A stretch of DNA of 64,000 nt from Burkholderiales bacterium (lineage in GTDB: Bacteria; Pseudomonadota; Gammaproteobacteria; Burkholderiales; SG8-39). The DNA is taken from NCBI GenBank assembly GCA_027493935.1, contig JAOSJV010000013.1:1-64000 (forward strand). Reading direction: 5' to 3'. Shown here in pieces: positions 9,735 through 18,794 of this stretch. The translations under genes and the position numbers were made by a program. The first letter of the stretch is position 1, and every line of letters begins with the position of its first letter. Under the pieces are notes generated by a model. The model searched no databases and was not told the DNA's origin. It was given only the letters and a program-made list of their open reading frames with translations.

Positions 9735-9956
9735 CTAGCGCCGCGGGCCCGCGTGGCCGCACGGACACGACCCCGAACTCAGGTCGATCGTGCGACCGCG
9801 CCGCGAGTGGCTGGTGCGGACCGCGAGCTGCGCGGCGGGCTGGCGGGCGACGCCGGCCGACCCGCAGCATGGACAGGTAAGCGCCTCGTCCTCGGCGCGC
9901 ACGAATGCCTCGAACACGTGCCCGCACCCGGCGCAACGGAAGTCGAAGATGCGCAT
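9735..9956 (-). CDS. FmdB-family zinc ribbon protein
   Basis: This is a 73-residue protein with the FmdB-type zinc ribbon: CAGCGHVFE at residues 8-16 and CPCCGSAG at 28-35. The N-terminal MRIFDFRC matches the family start. A second Cys pair (CPCGH) near the C-terminus is unusual. FmdB proteins were named as possible regulators of formamidase genes, but most have no proven role; they often accompany amidase or other hydrolase genes. The gene starts 32 bp after the end of the minus-strand M24 gene, so the two form a likely operon. Confidence 0.8.
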   Translation of the reverse strand: MRIFDFRCAGCGHVFEAFVRAEDEALTCPCCGSAGVARQPAAQLAVRTSHSRRGRTIDLSSGSCPCGHAGPRR

Positions 9957-9988
9957 TGCCGTTCTCCCCGTGTGGTCCCCGCGCGCGC

Positions 9989-11265
9989 TCAGACCGGGAT
10001 CACCGTGATCTCCTTGATCGGCCACTTGAGAGGATCTCGACGCCGGTCTTGGTGACGTGGATGACCTCCTCCAGCCGCACGCCCTGGCCCTCGCCGTCGC
10101 CTTCCTGCGTCTCGATGGCGAAAGTCATGCCTTCCTCGATCTCCATCGGATGGTCGAGCGAACAGCCACGCCACACGAGCGGCGGCTCGTACAGCGTCAG
10201 CCCGATGCCGTGCGCCCAGTTGTTGCCGGCGGTCTGATCCTCGTGCACCACGCCGATGTCGCCCCACACGTCCGGTCCGGCCGGCCAGCGCTCGGCGATC
10301 TCCTTCGAGGTCACGCCGGGCTTGATGACGCTGATGGCGTCGTAGAGCCACTCGTAGGCGCGCTTGTAGGCCGCAACTGTCGCCTTCGATGGTTCGCCGA
10401 CGCTGAAGCTGCGGTAGTAGCAGGTCTTGTAGCCGTTCCACGAGGTGTTGTAGACGTCCATGTACACGACGTCGCCGTGGGCGAGACGCCGTCCGGTCGA
10501 GTGGCGCAGGTTCGGCCAGGAGTACGGCCCCGAGGTGCAGAACACGCCCGAATGGACCTCGCCGCCGTTCACGTAGCAGGCCTTGAACGCCTCGCCGAGC
10601 AGCTCGTGCTCGCTCACGCCCGGCCGGGCGGTGGTCGCGAGCGCATGGAACATCGCATCGCCGATCGTACAGGCGTTGCGCAGGCACTCGACCTCCTCGG
10701 GGAGCTTGTGTTTGCGCGCGTCGAGCATTGCCACGAAGCCCTCGCCGCTCGTGCGCACCCCCTTCGCCTCGAACGCCGACGCGATGTACGGATCGGAGAA
10801 GTCCATCGCCAGCACTTCCTTGTGCACGCCGGCCCGCTTCAGCTCCGCGTAGATTTGGTCGACGAACCGCACTACCGCGGCGCGATGGGCGGAGTCACCC
10901 ATGCAACGTGCGATCCACCCCATTCCGGTGATCGCGTAGCGCACGTTCCCCGGCGGCAGCCACGGCGAGTTGCGCTGCGTGTGGTAGCCGATGTCGCCCT
11001 GCTCGAAGATGATCGGGTGCTCGTCGCCCTTCAGCAGCAGCGAGTAGCGCAGTCCGGAGCTCGGCGTCGTCCAAGGCGGCGTGTAGGTGCTGGTCACGTA
11101 GCGCGTGTTCCACTCGTTCAGCGAGAGCAGGCCGCCGAAGTTGCGCTTCTCGAAGAGCTCGCGTTTCGCGCGCGCCAGCCGGCCGGTGCGCAGCCGGTCC
11201 ATGTTCACGCCCTCGATCCAGTCCATCGGCTGGAACGGATACGACTTGCCGTACTTGTCCGTCAT
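9989..11265 (-). CDS. M24-fold protein, second copy (frameshift near 10030)
   Basis: This protein of about 425 residues is paralogous to the one at 4001-5266 and has the same architecture. The metal-site pattern is the same: Asp in YMDVYNTSWNGYKTCYYR, His in AHGIGLTLYEPP, and Glu in FAIETQ and RLEEV. The position of the second Asp is Thr, within the shared GYK(S/T)CYYR motif. The C-terminus is restored by inserting one A near 10030, giving KWPIKEITVIPV, which aligns with the end of the first copy. The ATG at 11265 has a GGAGGGGAAG site upstream. The gene faces the plus-strand locus and is followed by the FmdB gene. Confidence 0.84.
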
Positions 11266-11586
11266 TTTGCTTCCCCTCCGCATTCGGCTTACGCGGCGCT
11301 CAACTCGGCCGCCGCCCGAACGAAGACCTTAGCAGAGGGCTTCCGCCGTCAGAGATACCGATTTCCTATCGACGCCATAGGATATTCCTGGCGCTGTCGG
11401 CCCGATCGCCGCGGGACGCGGCGCCGGCGCCGGCACGTTGCGCGGCCGCAGCGGAGACAGTTTGGGGCCCGGCCGGGCAGCCGCGGATTCGACTGCCGCC
11501 CGGACGAGCACCGGAATACTCGGTCGCCGGGCGCCGTTTACCTCCGGGCACCGGGCCCGTTTCAGTCTAACCAAAGGAGGAGTCGC
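11266..11586. other. Divergent intergenic region
   Basis: About 320 bp lie between the divergent M24 and lectin-like genes and should hold both promoters. I see no confident sigma-70 boxes. The only clear element is the strong ribosome binding site AAAGGAGG at about 11574-11581, ahead of the lectin-like gene. Confidence 0.4.
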
Positions 11587-12255
11587 ATGTGGCGTTCCAA
11601 GGCAGTTCTTGCAGGCATGCTCGTCCCGATTGTCCTCGGCATCGGCGCCATCACCGCCGTGCACGCCCAGCAGCCGACCATGACGTTCTTCGTGACCAGC
11701 GTCGGCAAGGGCAACGGCGCCGACCTCGGCGGGCTGGCGGGCGCCGACGCGCACTGCCTTGCGCTCGCCAAGGCGGCCGGCTCGCCGCACACGAACTGGC
11801 GCGCCTATCTCAGCACGACGGCACCTGGCGGCGAGGCGGGCGTGAACGCGCGCGACCGCATCGGCAAGGGCCCGTGGCACAACGCCCAGGGGGTCATGAT
11901 CGCCAGGAGCGTCGACGATCTGCACTCGGAGTCGGCCAACGTCACCAAGCAGACCGCGCTCACCGAGAAGGGCGGGTCGGTGAACGGCCGCGGCGATCCG
12001 GTGAACATGCACGACATCCTGACCGGATCGGATCCGAACGGGATGTACTCGACCGCCGGAGGCGACACGACCTGCGGCAACTGGACCAAGAGCGGCGAGG
12101 GCTCGGCGATCGTCGGCCACCACGACCGCGTCGGCCTGAAGGACACCCGCCACATGAAATCCTGGAACTCCTCGCACGGCTCGCGCGGATGCAGCCAGGA
12201 CGCGCTGAAGAGCTCCGGCGGCGCGGGCCTCTTCTACTGCTTCGTCGCCAACTGA
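11587..12255 (+). CDS. Secreted lectin-like (DUF1554/endostatin-fold related) protein
   Basis: This 222-residue protein has a cleavable signal peptide (hydrophobic residues 7-22, probable cleavage after VHA near 27). The mature part starts with FFVTSVGKGNGADLGGLAGA and includes WRAYLST, ALTEKGG, NMHDILTGSDPNG, CGNWTKS, GHHDR, KSWNSSH and GCSQ. This pattern is typical of small exported proteins usually called lectins, with a C-type-lectin/endostatin-like fold. Four Cys (in AHCLAL, TTCGNW, RGCSQ and FYCFV) could form two disulfides. An AAAGGAGG ribosome binding site precedes the ATG. Ligand and role are unknown; a cell-surface or matrix-binding role is inferred only from the fold. Confidence 0.75.
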   Translation: MWRSKAVLAGMLVPIVLGIGAITAVHAQQPTMTFFVTSVGKGNGADLGGLAGADAHCLALAKAAGSPHTNWRAYLSTTAPGGEAGVNARDRIGKGPWHNAQGVMIARSVDDLHSESANVTKQTALTEKGGSVNGRGDPVNMHDILTGSDPNGMYSTAGGDTTCGNWTKSGEGSAIVGHHDRVGLKDTRHMKSWNSSHGSRGCSQDALKSSGGAGLFYCFVAN

Positions 12256-12262
12256 CGCCGCC

Positions 12263-12763
12263 TCAGAACGGCACCGGCGGTCCGCGCCAGGCGTCGCTCC
12301 GCGGCCTGGCGCGGGCGATCGCCTCGCGCGCGCTGCACCATCCGTCGCAGGCGTTGCGTCCCGGTCGGCGGCGCCACAGATTCAGCAGCCCCTTGCACCT
12401 GGCGTAGAAGGCGAAGAACAGCAGCACGCGGCGCCGCTGCGCGTCGGTTAGCGGCTGCGCGCCGCATATCAGCTTGTCGTCGGACATCCCGCGGTCGGTC
12501 AGGATCACCGCGCCCCAGGCCGGCACGCGGATGCGTGCGCCGGGCGGCAGGCGTGGGCCGAGCACTACCGCGTCGAGAAGGTCGCCGTCCCGCCCGAGGT
12601 ACTGGGGCACCGAGCCGTAGTTGAACGGGCACGGCAGTGGCGAAACGAAGTCGACATGCCCGTTCGAGCCCCGCTTGAGGAAGCTGCCGCGCGGGATTTC
12701 GATCCGCACCTCCACCTTCGGCGGCGCCGGGTCGTCGCGCCGCCGGGGGCGCGGCGCGCTCAT
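12263..12763 (-). CDS. Inorganic pyrophosphatase-like protein
   Basis: This 166-residue protein resembles family I soluble pyrophosphatase: IEIPRGSFLKRG (family IEIPKGS.xKYE), PFNYGSVPQYLGRDGDLLDAVVLG (metal-binding Asp residues in DGDLLDAV) and GMSDDKLIC are all recognisable. Family I enzymes hydrolyse PPi in the cytoplasm with Mg2+. Compared with the housekeeping Ppa, the usual DGDPLD is DGDLLD and the C-terminal third is diverged. This fits the short pyrophosphatase-like subgroup found beside the main ppa in many proteobacteria. Activity is likely but not certain. It converges on the lectin-like gene, with 7 bp between stops. Confidence 0.75.
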   Translation of the reverse strand: MSAPRPRRRDDPAPPKVEVRIEIPRGSFLKRGSNGHVDFVSPLPCPFNYGSVPQYLGRDGDLLDAVVLGPRLPPGARIRVPAWGAVILTDRGMSDDKLICGAQPLTDAQRRRVLLFFAFYARCKGLLNLWRRRPGRNACDGWCSAREAIARARPRSDAWRGPPVPF

Positions 12764-13494
12764 CGGGCTAACATACTGGCGAGATAATCCGACCGCGCGC
12801 AGACGGGACGTGCACGTGGAGATCCTCCCTTGCTCGTACGACGAAGCTCGCGCTGCACGTTAGCTTGGACTTTCGCGCCACGGGCATCATCGGCGATCCG
12901 GGGTTTGCCGGCTCGCCCGGGCGCGCTGCTTCCGGGCTCGCACCGGCGCTGTGGAGCGCAACCACGGCTGCATTGACCAGACGGCTAAGCCGAACGGCCT
13001 AGATCCAGCCGCCGCGGCTCCCGGATGATGCGCACAAAGTCACTGCCCTCGTCAGTGCCGTGTTGCCGCCCGACGTCGTGAGTATGACACTGACATGGTG
13101 TCGCTGGTGCGGAGGTCCTATGCACACCACCAGGAGCTACTTCGTCCAGGCCGTGTTCGAGATGGCTATTTGTACGACGGTAATTATCGCTGCCTTTCTC
13201 GCGTACGCCTAGCAAACGGCGCTCTCGCCCGAGAGCTCGCGATCCGAAGGCGCCACACGCGGACTTCCTCGCGCGCGCTGTTTGGGCGAGACGCGCTCCG
13301 CGCTGCGGCTCGCGCGATCCGGAACTTCGGGGCGGGCTGAACCCGGGAAGGGCCCGATACGGACACCGTGACGGCCGTGCCGTGCTCCGTGCGCCGGATG
13401 CGCCCGGGGCGAGTACGCCGCCTGACGCCCGATTGGGCTCCGGCAGCCAGGACGCGCGCACGACGCCGTCGCGCAGTCTCCGGTCGTCCGGTGC
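12764..13494. other. Gene-poor stretch at the start of the lower-GC island
   Basis: About 730 bp have no frame I can support. Several short open frames overlap on both strands without recognisable domains or good ribosome binding sites. Confidence 0.45.
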
Positions 13495-13779
13495 TCATCG
13501 GCCGTCGACCTGGCGCCACCGCACCCAGTCGAGTGGCCCGAGTACTCGGGCAAGAGCTTCCTCGAGGGCCTGCATCGCTGCCTCCGGCGAGGTTCCCTCC
13601 GCGCTAACGACGTGGCGTGCGACGCGGGCCGAGCTGCGATAACGACCGTCGCTGGTTTGCACCACGAAACCGGCGATCGTGCAGTCGCCCGCTGCGCCGA
13701 TCATTGTCCGTGAGACCTGCATTTCCCCGTCACGGCCAGTTGCGAGCCAACGCGGTACGCAGACCCGGCATGCCGACAC
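13495..13779 (-). CDS. Small hypothetical protein
   Basis: This is a hypothetical protein of up to 94 residues. The downstream ATG at 13722 (MQVSRTMIGAAGDCTIAGF) may be the real start, leaving about 75 residues; the GTG at 13779 is the alternative. Composition looks coding (GRYRSSARVARHVVSAEG, then an amphipathic helix EAAMQALEEALARVLG), with a beta-strand-rich first half and a C-terminal helix. It follows the 149-residue hypothetical gene by 3 bp and probably shares a transcript with it and the Nudix gene. I do not recognise the family. Confidence 0.45.
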   Translation of the reverse strand: MSACRVCVPRWLATGRDGEMQVSRTMIGAAGDCTIAGFVVQTSDGRYRSSARVARHVVSAEGTSPEAAMQALEEALARVLGPLDWVRWRQVDGR

Positions 13780-13782
13780 GAC

Positions 13783-14232
13783 TCAGTCGAGTTCGACATA
13801 GCGCACCGCATAATCGGATGCCGCCCAGCGCAGTTGCGAGCGCGCGGGTTCCAGCAACGGGTCGTTCTGCGTGATAGTCGTCGCGCGACAATTCACGAAA
13901 ATGTTGCCACCAACCAGCATGTCGCGGCTGTTGAGCGCGTTCACCGTGATCGCGACGTGCCACGCCAACTCCTGCTGCTGCTTCAGCTTCTGCGCTTCCC
14001 AGCCGTCGACATCGATGGCGGCAAGCGCGAGCAGGCTCGACATGACGAGCCAGGAAACGTCCCGAAACAGAGCTCCGGTATCGCGCAGCGCAGCACTCAT
14101 TTCGCGATATCGTTCAGACGCGAAAAAGCGGAGCGCGTCGTTCGCCGCCAAAGCGCGAAGGTCGCCCATTTCACCGAATCGCTCGGCTGACAGAGCTGCG
14201 CTGCCGTCTCTGCGGGGATTCGCGCGGAGCAT
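13783..14232 (-). CDS. Hypothetical protein, 149 residues
   Basis: This is an unrecognised soluble or peripheral protein. It has a helical N-terminal half (DLRALAANDALRFFASERY, then a moderately hydrophobic stretch WLVMSSLLALAAIDVDGW at about residues 61-78) and a strand-rich end (NIFVNCRATTITQNDP). It lies 15 bp after the Nudix gene on the same strand and 3 bp before the 94-residue gene. Overlapping or tightly spaced neighbours and normal composition support it as a real gene, but no function can be given. Confidence 0.5.
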   Translation of the reverse strand: MLRANPRRDGSAALSAERFGEMGDLRALAANDALRFFASERYREMSAALRDTGALFRDVSWLVMSSLLALAAIDVDGWEAQKLKQQQELAWHVAITVNALNSRDMLVGGNIFVNCRATTITQNDPLLEPARSQLRWAASDYAVRYVELD

Positions 14233-14247
14233 CGCTCGATCTGCGCT

Positions 14248-14724
14248 CTAGTCGCACTGGCGCTCAAGGTTGGCGCGGACGGCGAGCGCGGCCGCGAGAA
14301 GCCGGATGTCCCGCGCCCGGCCCTTGCGCACTCGCGTCTGCCTCATGAGCCCGATCGCGTCCCTCGGCGATACCCACCGGATCTCTTCGGTCTCGTGCGG
14401 ATCAAAGCGATCCGGCGGGCCGTGGGGCGTCATTAGGAAGTATTCGGTGAGCGTTTGGGTACCCGCGAATACACCGGGAATCGCCGCAATGATTCGTCCT
14501 CGATAGCCGGTCTCTTCCCAGACTTCCCGTCGGGCAGTGTCCTCAGGCGTGGCGCCGGCCTCCGGTCGGCCCTTCGGAAACGTCCACGCGTAACCCGCGT
14601 GGCCGCCTGTCGGCCGTCGCAGGAGCACGTGACCTCGCTCGTCGAAGAGCACTCCGCCGTAGGCCCTGACGACTACCTCAGGTTCACCGTCTTCGAAGGT
14701 TGGCAAGTTGCGCACCGATAGCAT
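14248..14724 (-). CDS. Nudix hydrolase
   Basis: This 158-residue protein has a Nudix box GRPEAGATP-EDTAR-REVWEETGY. The catalytic REVWEE core is intact. The first Glu of the classic GX5EX7REUXEEXGU signature is Ala (GAT rather than GET), a tolerated variation. Nudix enzymes cleave nucleoside diphosphates linked to another group. VVVRAYGGVLFDERGHVLLRR is a typical family start, so the ATG at 14724 (MLSVRNLPTF) is preferred over the upstream in-frame start at 14811. It heads a likely three-gene minus-strand operon. Substrate is not predictable; the size fits the diadenosine polyphosphate or NUDIX 'PKGRPE' subgroup. Confidence 0.85.
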   Translation of the reverse strand: MLSVRNLPTFEDGEPEVVVRAYGGVLFDERGHVLLRRPTGGHAGYAWTFPKGRPEAGATPEDTARREVWEETGYRGRIIAAIPGVFAGTQTLTEYFLMTPHGPPDRFDPHETEEIRWVSPRDAIGLMRQTRVRKGRARDIRLLAAALAVRANLERQCD

Positions 14725-15221
14725 CGTAGAGACCCGCCAGAGAAGTCCGAACAAACGCGGGTCAGACTTTGCCTCAGACTCGTTGCTGCCGTCCAGTGCA
14801 TGGCATCCCACGAACGGTCAAACATTGTGAACTTGCAGGGAGTTGTTCGCGCTCCGGTATTGCTGTGACATAATTTCGCGACCTGACCGGAGAATCCAAC
14901 GCGGGAAATTCCCGCTGGCGGCCTAGCCGGAGAGTCGCTGAAATGAAGAAGGGCGAATCCGTTCCGCTCTACGAAGTCGAAGAGCTGCAGGTCGAGCGTC
15001 GGCTCCGGCCTGATGGCCGAAGACGCGACACCGGCAAACCGACCGCCGCGAACGCCGCGCGCGACGAGCGCGTGGTCAAGCGCTTCGGCAGACCCGGACG
15101 GCGCGAGACCGATCTGAAGCGTTGATTCGCGATCTGTCCCTGATCCCTGCCCTGCGAGCCGCCGGAATTGTAAAATTTTGTAAGACATAGCCCTTGTCTC
15201 AGGTATCCGGGCGGATGCCGC

Positions 15222-15479
15222 ATGTATCCTCGCAAGAGCGCGGTGGAGTCTCGCTGCGTACTCATAATGCGGGTCTCGCCCATGAGATGGATTCGTTTCG
15301 CGTGGACCAGGAAGCAGAAACCATCGTCGGAGTCGCGGCACGAGCATGTACCCCCGGTTTCCTCCAGTGGCTACATCCCGTCGAGCGATCCCCCGTCGGT
15401 GGAGGGGTATACCGTGCAGGAGTTGACCCAGGATCAGCTGGACGCCGAGCTCGAGCCCAAGTCGCAGCTTCGCCGGTGA
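15222..15479 (+). CDS. Possible small hypothetical protein
   Basis: This is an open frame of up to 85 residues whose second half (PSVEGYTVQELTQDQLDAEL, then EPKSQLRR) has protein-like composition. The first half is Arg/Ser rich and less convincing. An internal ATG (MRVSPMRW) could be the true start. No clear ribosome binding site and no recognised domain. The rest of 14725-15560 shows no gene I can support. Confidence 0.3.
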   Translation: MYPRKSAVESRCVLIMRVSPMRWIRFAWTRKQKPSSESRHEHVPPVSSSGYIPSSDPPSVEGYTVQELTQDQLDAELEPKSQLRR

Positions 15480-15568
15480 ATCGAACCGACCGGCAATGTG
15501 ACGCAAGAAGCGCGAAATGATCTGTCCGTGCCTCGATTCGAGAGTGCGATGGCGTTAGTGGTGTAGTG

Positions 15569-15844
15569 TTACTCGCCCGCCTTCCGTTCCGATAGGGCGG
15601 ATCCAGGCGGGCGTGAAGCTGCCTGCGACTGTATCGACTCGAACACCTCGTCGCGGGACGTGCCGGGCTCCGGTTGCCGAGGGAGACCGGTTCCGCGCTG
15701 TTGCGGCTCGACGAGCACGTCGACCAGCACGATCCACCCGTCGGCGGAGTGCCTCCTCGAGTCGAGGGGAATGTGATCGACCGCGAGAACCGTCAGGGCG
15801 AAGAGCACGAATCCTGCGGCACCGTCTCGTATCGCCTCCCGCAT
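15569..15844 (-). CDS. Small hypothetical protein with one membrane segment
   Basis: The 91-residue reading (MREAIRDGAAG start at 15844; longer form to 15892 possible) has one hydrophobic segment GFVLFALTVLAVDHIPL near the N-terminus and a charged soluble tail. It resembles a signal-anchored small protein. No family is recognised and there are no close neighbours to suggest a role. Confidence 0.4.
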   Translation of the reverse strand: MREAIRDGAAGFVLFALTVLAVDHIPLDSRRHSADGWIVLVDVLVEPQQRGTGLPRQPEPGTSRDEVFESIQSQAASRPPGSALSERKAGE

Positions 15845-16149
15845 CGCGCGAATATCGAACCAACCACGGGCGCCACCTGCGCGATCTCGCATGACCGCCT
15901 CCGTTCGTCAGTCGGGCTCTCGTTGCCAGTCGTTCCCCCTCCGTCAGCAAAGATCGGGCTGAACCCCGGGACGGCGCTGTCAAGTATTGACAATTCTGGA
16001 GACTTCTTTCCTGGAATATGGAGACACCGGCCCGATATCGCGCGCCTCCGAGTTTACGCAGCGCGTGCCTCGCTGGGGACCCGGGGCGATCGTGAACTTT
16101 TCCCGTAGCGTCACGAAGTTTTGCAGTCCCCGCACGGGCTTGCCGCTAG

Positions 16150-16720
16150 CCTGAACCCGTGTCGCGCCAACCAATCGCGCGGCGAAGCGAAACCGAAACG
16201 GGCTCATGTTCTACGGGCAGGAATACAAGGACTTCGAAGCGGTGTTGCGCCCCGCAGGCGGCCCTGCCCAGTCGTTCCAGTTCGGCGAGGGTGGACGCGG
16301 CGGTGGCGGTCCGTCCGAACGGCGGGGGGCGTTCATTCCGGGCGATCACGAAGCGATCAACTTGTCGACGCAGCGCGGTGACGGAGCCAAACGGTTCTCG
16401 GCGAATCGCCCAGCACGTGATCAGTCCGAACCGGTGCCCGATCTGGCCGCGGCAGGAGAAGTAGGTCTGCGTGTAGCGGGCACACAGGCGGGAGAGGAGG
16501 CGAAACCAATGCGCCCGCCGGTCCGGAGGTGGACGCGGTTGTGGGTGGCGTAGTCGTGGATGATCAGGCGGATCTCGAGGTCCGTGGGCACGCCTGCGGT
16601 GTCGTGCGCCGACGGCTCCCCTCGTTCGACCGCGTCATCCGCGCTCGTTGTGCCGAACCGTTCGACAGGCCGAGTAGGCCGACAGTGCTGTCTAGCTCCG
16701 TCCGGTCGCACGCCGCGAGA
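16150..16720 (-). pseudogene. Decayed IS630-family transposase
   Basis: Pieces of an IS630-type DDE transposase appear in order but in different frames on the minus strand: FGTTS then VPTDLEIRLIIHDYATHN (family: PADLEIHLIxDNYATHK), then RFGLITCWAIRREPFGSV (family: WFGLITxRAIRRGxFxSV), then NERPPPFGRTATAASTLAEL and LERLG. The second catalytic Asp position reads HDY rather than DNY, the HLHFTPT..SWLN segment is destroyed, and the N-terminal DNA-binding half is missing. This is a dead remnant. It marks the 13-20 kb island as a site of past insertion. No terminal inverted repeats or TA duplications could be identified. Confidence 0.72.
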
Positions 16721-17129
16721 TCGAGCGTTCGCTTCGGTCGGCTGCAGCGCATGGCCGCCTTCGACGCGTCATTGAAGTCAAGTACAGGAACGCGGTAGCG
16801 CGCACTTTCCGCTCTCGCGGCTCGATACTAGGACGGCAACGGCAGGAACCGACTTCGCCATGGCACGAATTCCACCCATTTCCGCGCAGCTAGGGTTGGC
16901 GGGACAACGGACGGAAGTACCCTTGTCGAAGAGCCTCACGCGGTGGCGGCCGTTCCACCTGCCCGCAGTCGCGGAGCTCCCAGCGGAACGCCCGGAAGCC
17001 GTGGCCCGACCAGAACGGGGCGAGCCATCGCTGCGCGCGCCAGCGCACCGGAGCGCCGAAGTCCGGAACGGCCCTCGTCGACGCGCGGGCGTGCCGGCGC
17101 GGACCGCTGGCTGGCGTCGGCGGCGCGTC
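16721..17129. other. No supportable gene
   Basis: About 400 bp between the transposase remnant and the next small gene. A minus-strand stretch (about 16950-17090) has some coding character but no continuous frame and no recognised family; it may be further mobile-element debris. Confidence 0.4.
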
Positions 17130-17327
17130 CTACGGATCGCCGGCGCCGAAACGCTTCAGGTATATGTCCCGAACGATTCCGAAGTCTTCCATTGGCGTGC
17201 GCTTCAGCACCTCCACCAGCGCCTTCCTGACTTCGTCGGCAGGCGATCTTTCCAGCTCGCGGGCTATGGCGGCATCCAAGGCGACGACGGGGGTATGCGT
17301 CAAGATCTCCGCGATCGACGGTGACAT
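17130..17327 (-). CDS. Small hypothetical protein, 65 residues
   Basis: This is a short acidic/basic helical protein: MSPSIAEILTHTPVV, then ALDAAIARELERSPADEVRK and ALVEVLKRTPMEDF. The ATG at 17327 is preceded by GGAGG at a suitable distance, which supports it as translated. No family recognised. It sits alone, divergent from the gene at 17508. Confidence 0.5.
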   Translation of the reverse strand: MSPSIAEILTHTPVVALDAAIARELERSPADEVRKALVEVLKRTPMEDFGIVRDIYLKRFGAGDP

Positions 17328-17507
17328 GGGTTGGCGTCCTCCGGTAGCAGATGCACTCTTCTCGTGTTCTTTCTCGATACCGGAGAAAACCGCTGCAAAT
17401 TGTCAAGAAATGTGAAATGCACAATTCTTCCCGTTTGACATCCGAAATTCGCGGCATGCGATACGAAAGCGCTACGCGTCCGTTTACCGTCGACGTCCGG
17501 ACCCGCC

Positions 17508-18794
17508 GTGATGTCGATCGATAGGGTTGCAGCGATGCGAACCGTAGCCAGACTGCTGATCTTCACGTTTCTTGCGGCCGCACTGGCTGTGTGCGCCGGG
17601 ATATACCTCGCTGTCGAAGATTCGCCAACCGTGATCCGGACGGACGTTCTGACGCCGGGCCAGATCGAGCGCGCCAAGCAAAGGATCGCCGAGCACGATC
17701 CGCGAAAATTGAAGCCGGGAAGCCGCCGCGTCGTCCGCCTGGCTGAGGCGGATCTGGACGCTGGCCTCGATTACTTGCTCAGTCGCACCGGGCGAGGCAG
17801 ATCCGAGGTCGAATTGCGAAACGATCGTCTTCTGTTGCGCGCAAGTTTCAGACTTCCGGACAACCCGCTGGGAGCGTTTCTGAATCTGCAAGCGGAGTTG
17901 ACTGGAGGTGAAGGCATGCCGAGCGTCGCCAAGGCGAGGCTCGGTCGCCTGTCAATCCCGCCGGTGTTCGCAAACTGGCTGCTCGTCACGGGGCTCAAGT
18001 GGGCGAAGGACAACGATGGAATCGCCGCGGTCCTTTCTGCCGTGCACAGCGTAAGGCTCCGCGATAGCTCGGTGATGGTTACGTATTCCTGGCAGAGCGA
18101 CTTGGTTTCTCGCGTTCGGCGGGCGATCCTTCCTGCGCCGGATCTCGAACGACTTAGGGCGCATCACCTGCATCTCGTCGAAACCACGGGTAGCCGCGCC
18201 ACGCGCGGCGACACTCCGCTTCGCGAGATCATGCAATCGCAGTTCGGTCTGGCCGCGAAGCGTGCTGAGGGCAATAGCGCGATCGACGAGAATCGTGCCG
18301 CAATCGTGGTGCTTGCCTTCTTCGTCAACGGAATGGATATCGGCGTTCTGGGAGAGGCGGCGCGCGACTGGCCGCGCCCGGCTGGCGGCCAGCCGCTGCT
18401 GCAGGGCCGCGACGACTTCGCGCAACACTTTCTCACATCCGCCGCGCTCGCGGCAGGCGGAAGTTCCGCACTCTCAGACGCGGTCGGGGTCTTCAAGGAG
18501 CTCGAGGATTCGCATGGAGGAAGCGGATTCTCGTTCAAGGATATCTCGGCCGATCTGGCCGGAACGCGATTCGGCTCGGAAGCGGCTTCAGCCGAGGCCT
18601 CGGCACGCAGTATTCAGCGGCGGATCAGTTCCGGGCTGAGCGACGCGGACATCATGCCGGAAACGGGCGACCTCCCGGAGTTTCTGTCCGCAGCCGAATT
18701 CCGGCGACGATTCACCGCGGTTGGGGCGCCTGCATACAATCGCTTGATGGCTGAGATCCGGCGCCGGGTAGACGAGCTTCCGCTCTATCGGTGA
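17508..18794 (+). CDS. Signal-anchored hypothetical protein
   Basis: This protein of up to 428 residues (GTG 17508, ATG 17511 or ATG 17535; the last places the hydrophobic segment VARLLIFTFLAAALAVCAGIY right at the N-terminus) has a single membrane anchor. Its large remainder is predicted to be periplasmic and contains no motif I can assign. The middle contains strand-rich sequence (EVELRNDRLLLRASFRL) and the C-terminal part is mostly helical (FKDISADLAGTRFG, MPETGDLPEFLSAAEF). Length and intact frame over 1.3 kb show it is a real gene. It overlaps the next gene by 4 bp (GTGA), so the two are translationally coupled. Confidence 0.65.
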   Translation: MMSIDRVAAMRTVARLLIFTFLAAALAVCAGIYLAVEDSPTVIRTDVLTPGQIERAKQRIAEHDPRKLKPGSRRVVRLAEADLDAGLDYLLSRTGRGRSEVELRNDRLLLRASFRLPDNPLGAFLNLQAELTGGEGMPSVAKARLGRLSIPPVFANWLLVTGLKWAKDNDGIAAVLSAVHSVRLRDSSVMVTYSWQSDLVSRVRRAILPAPDLERLRAHHLHLVETTGSRATRGDTPLREIMQSQFGLAAKRAEGNSAIDENRAAIVVLAFFVNGMDIGVLGEAARDWPRPAGGQPLLQGRDDFAQHFLTSAALAAGGSSALSDAVGVFKELEDSHGGSGFSFKDISADLAGTRFGSEAASAEASARSIQRRISSGLSDADIMPETGDLPEFLSAAEFRRRFTAVGAPAYNRLMAEIRRRVDELPLYR

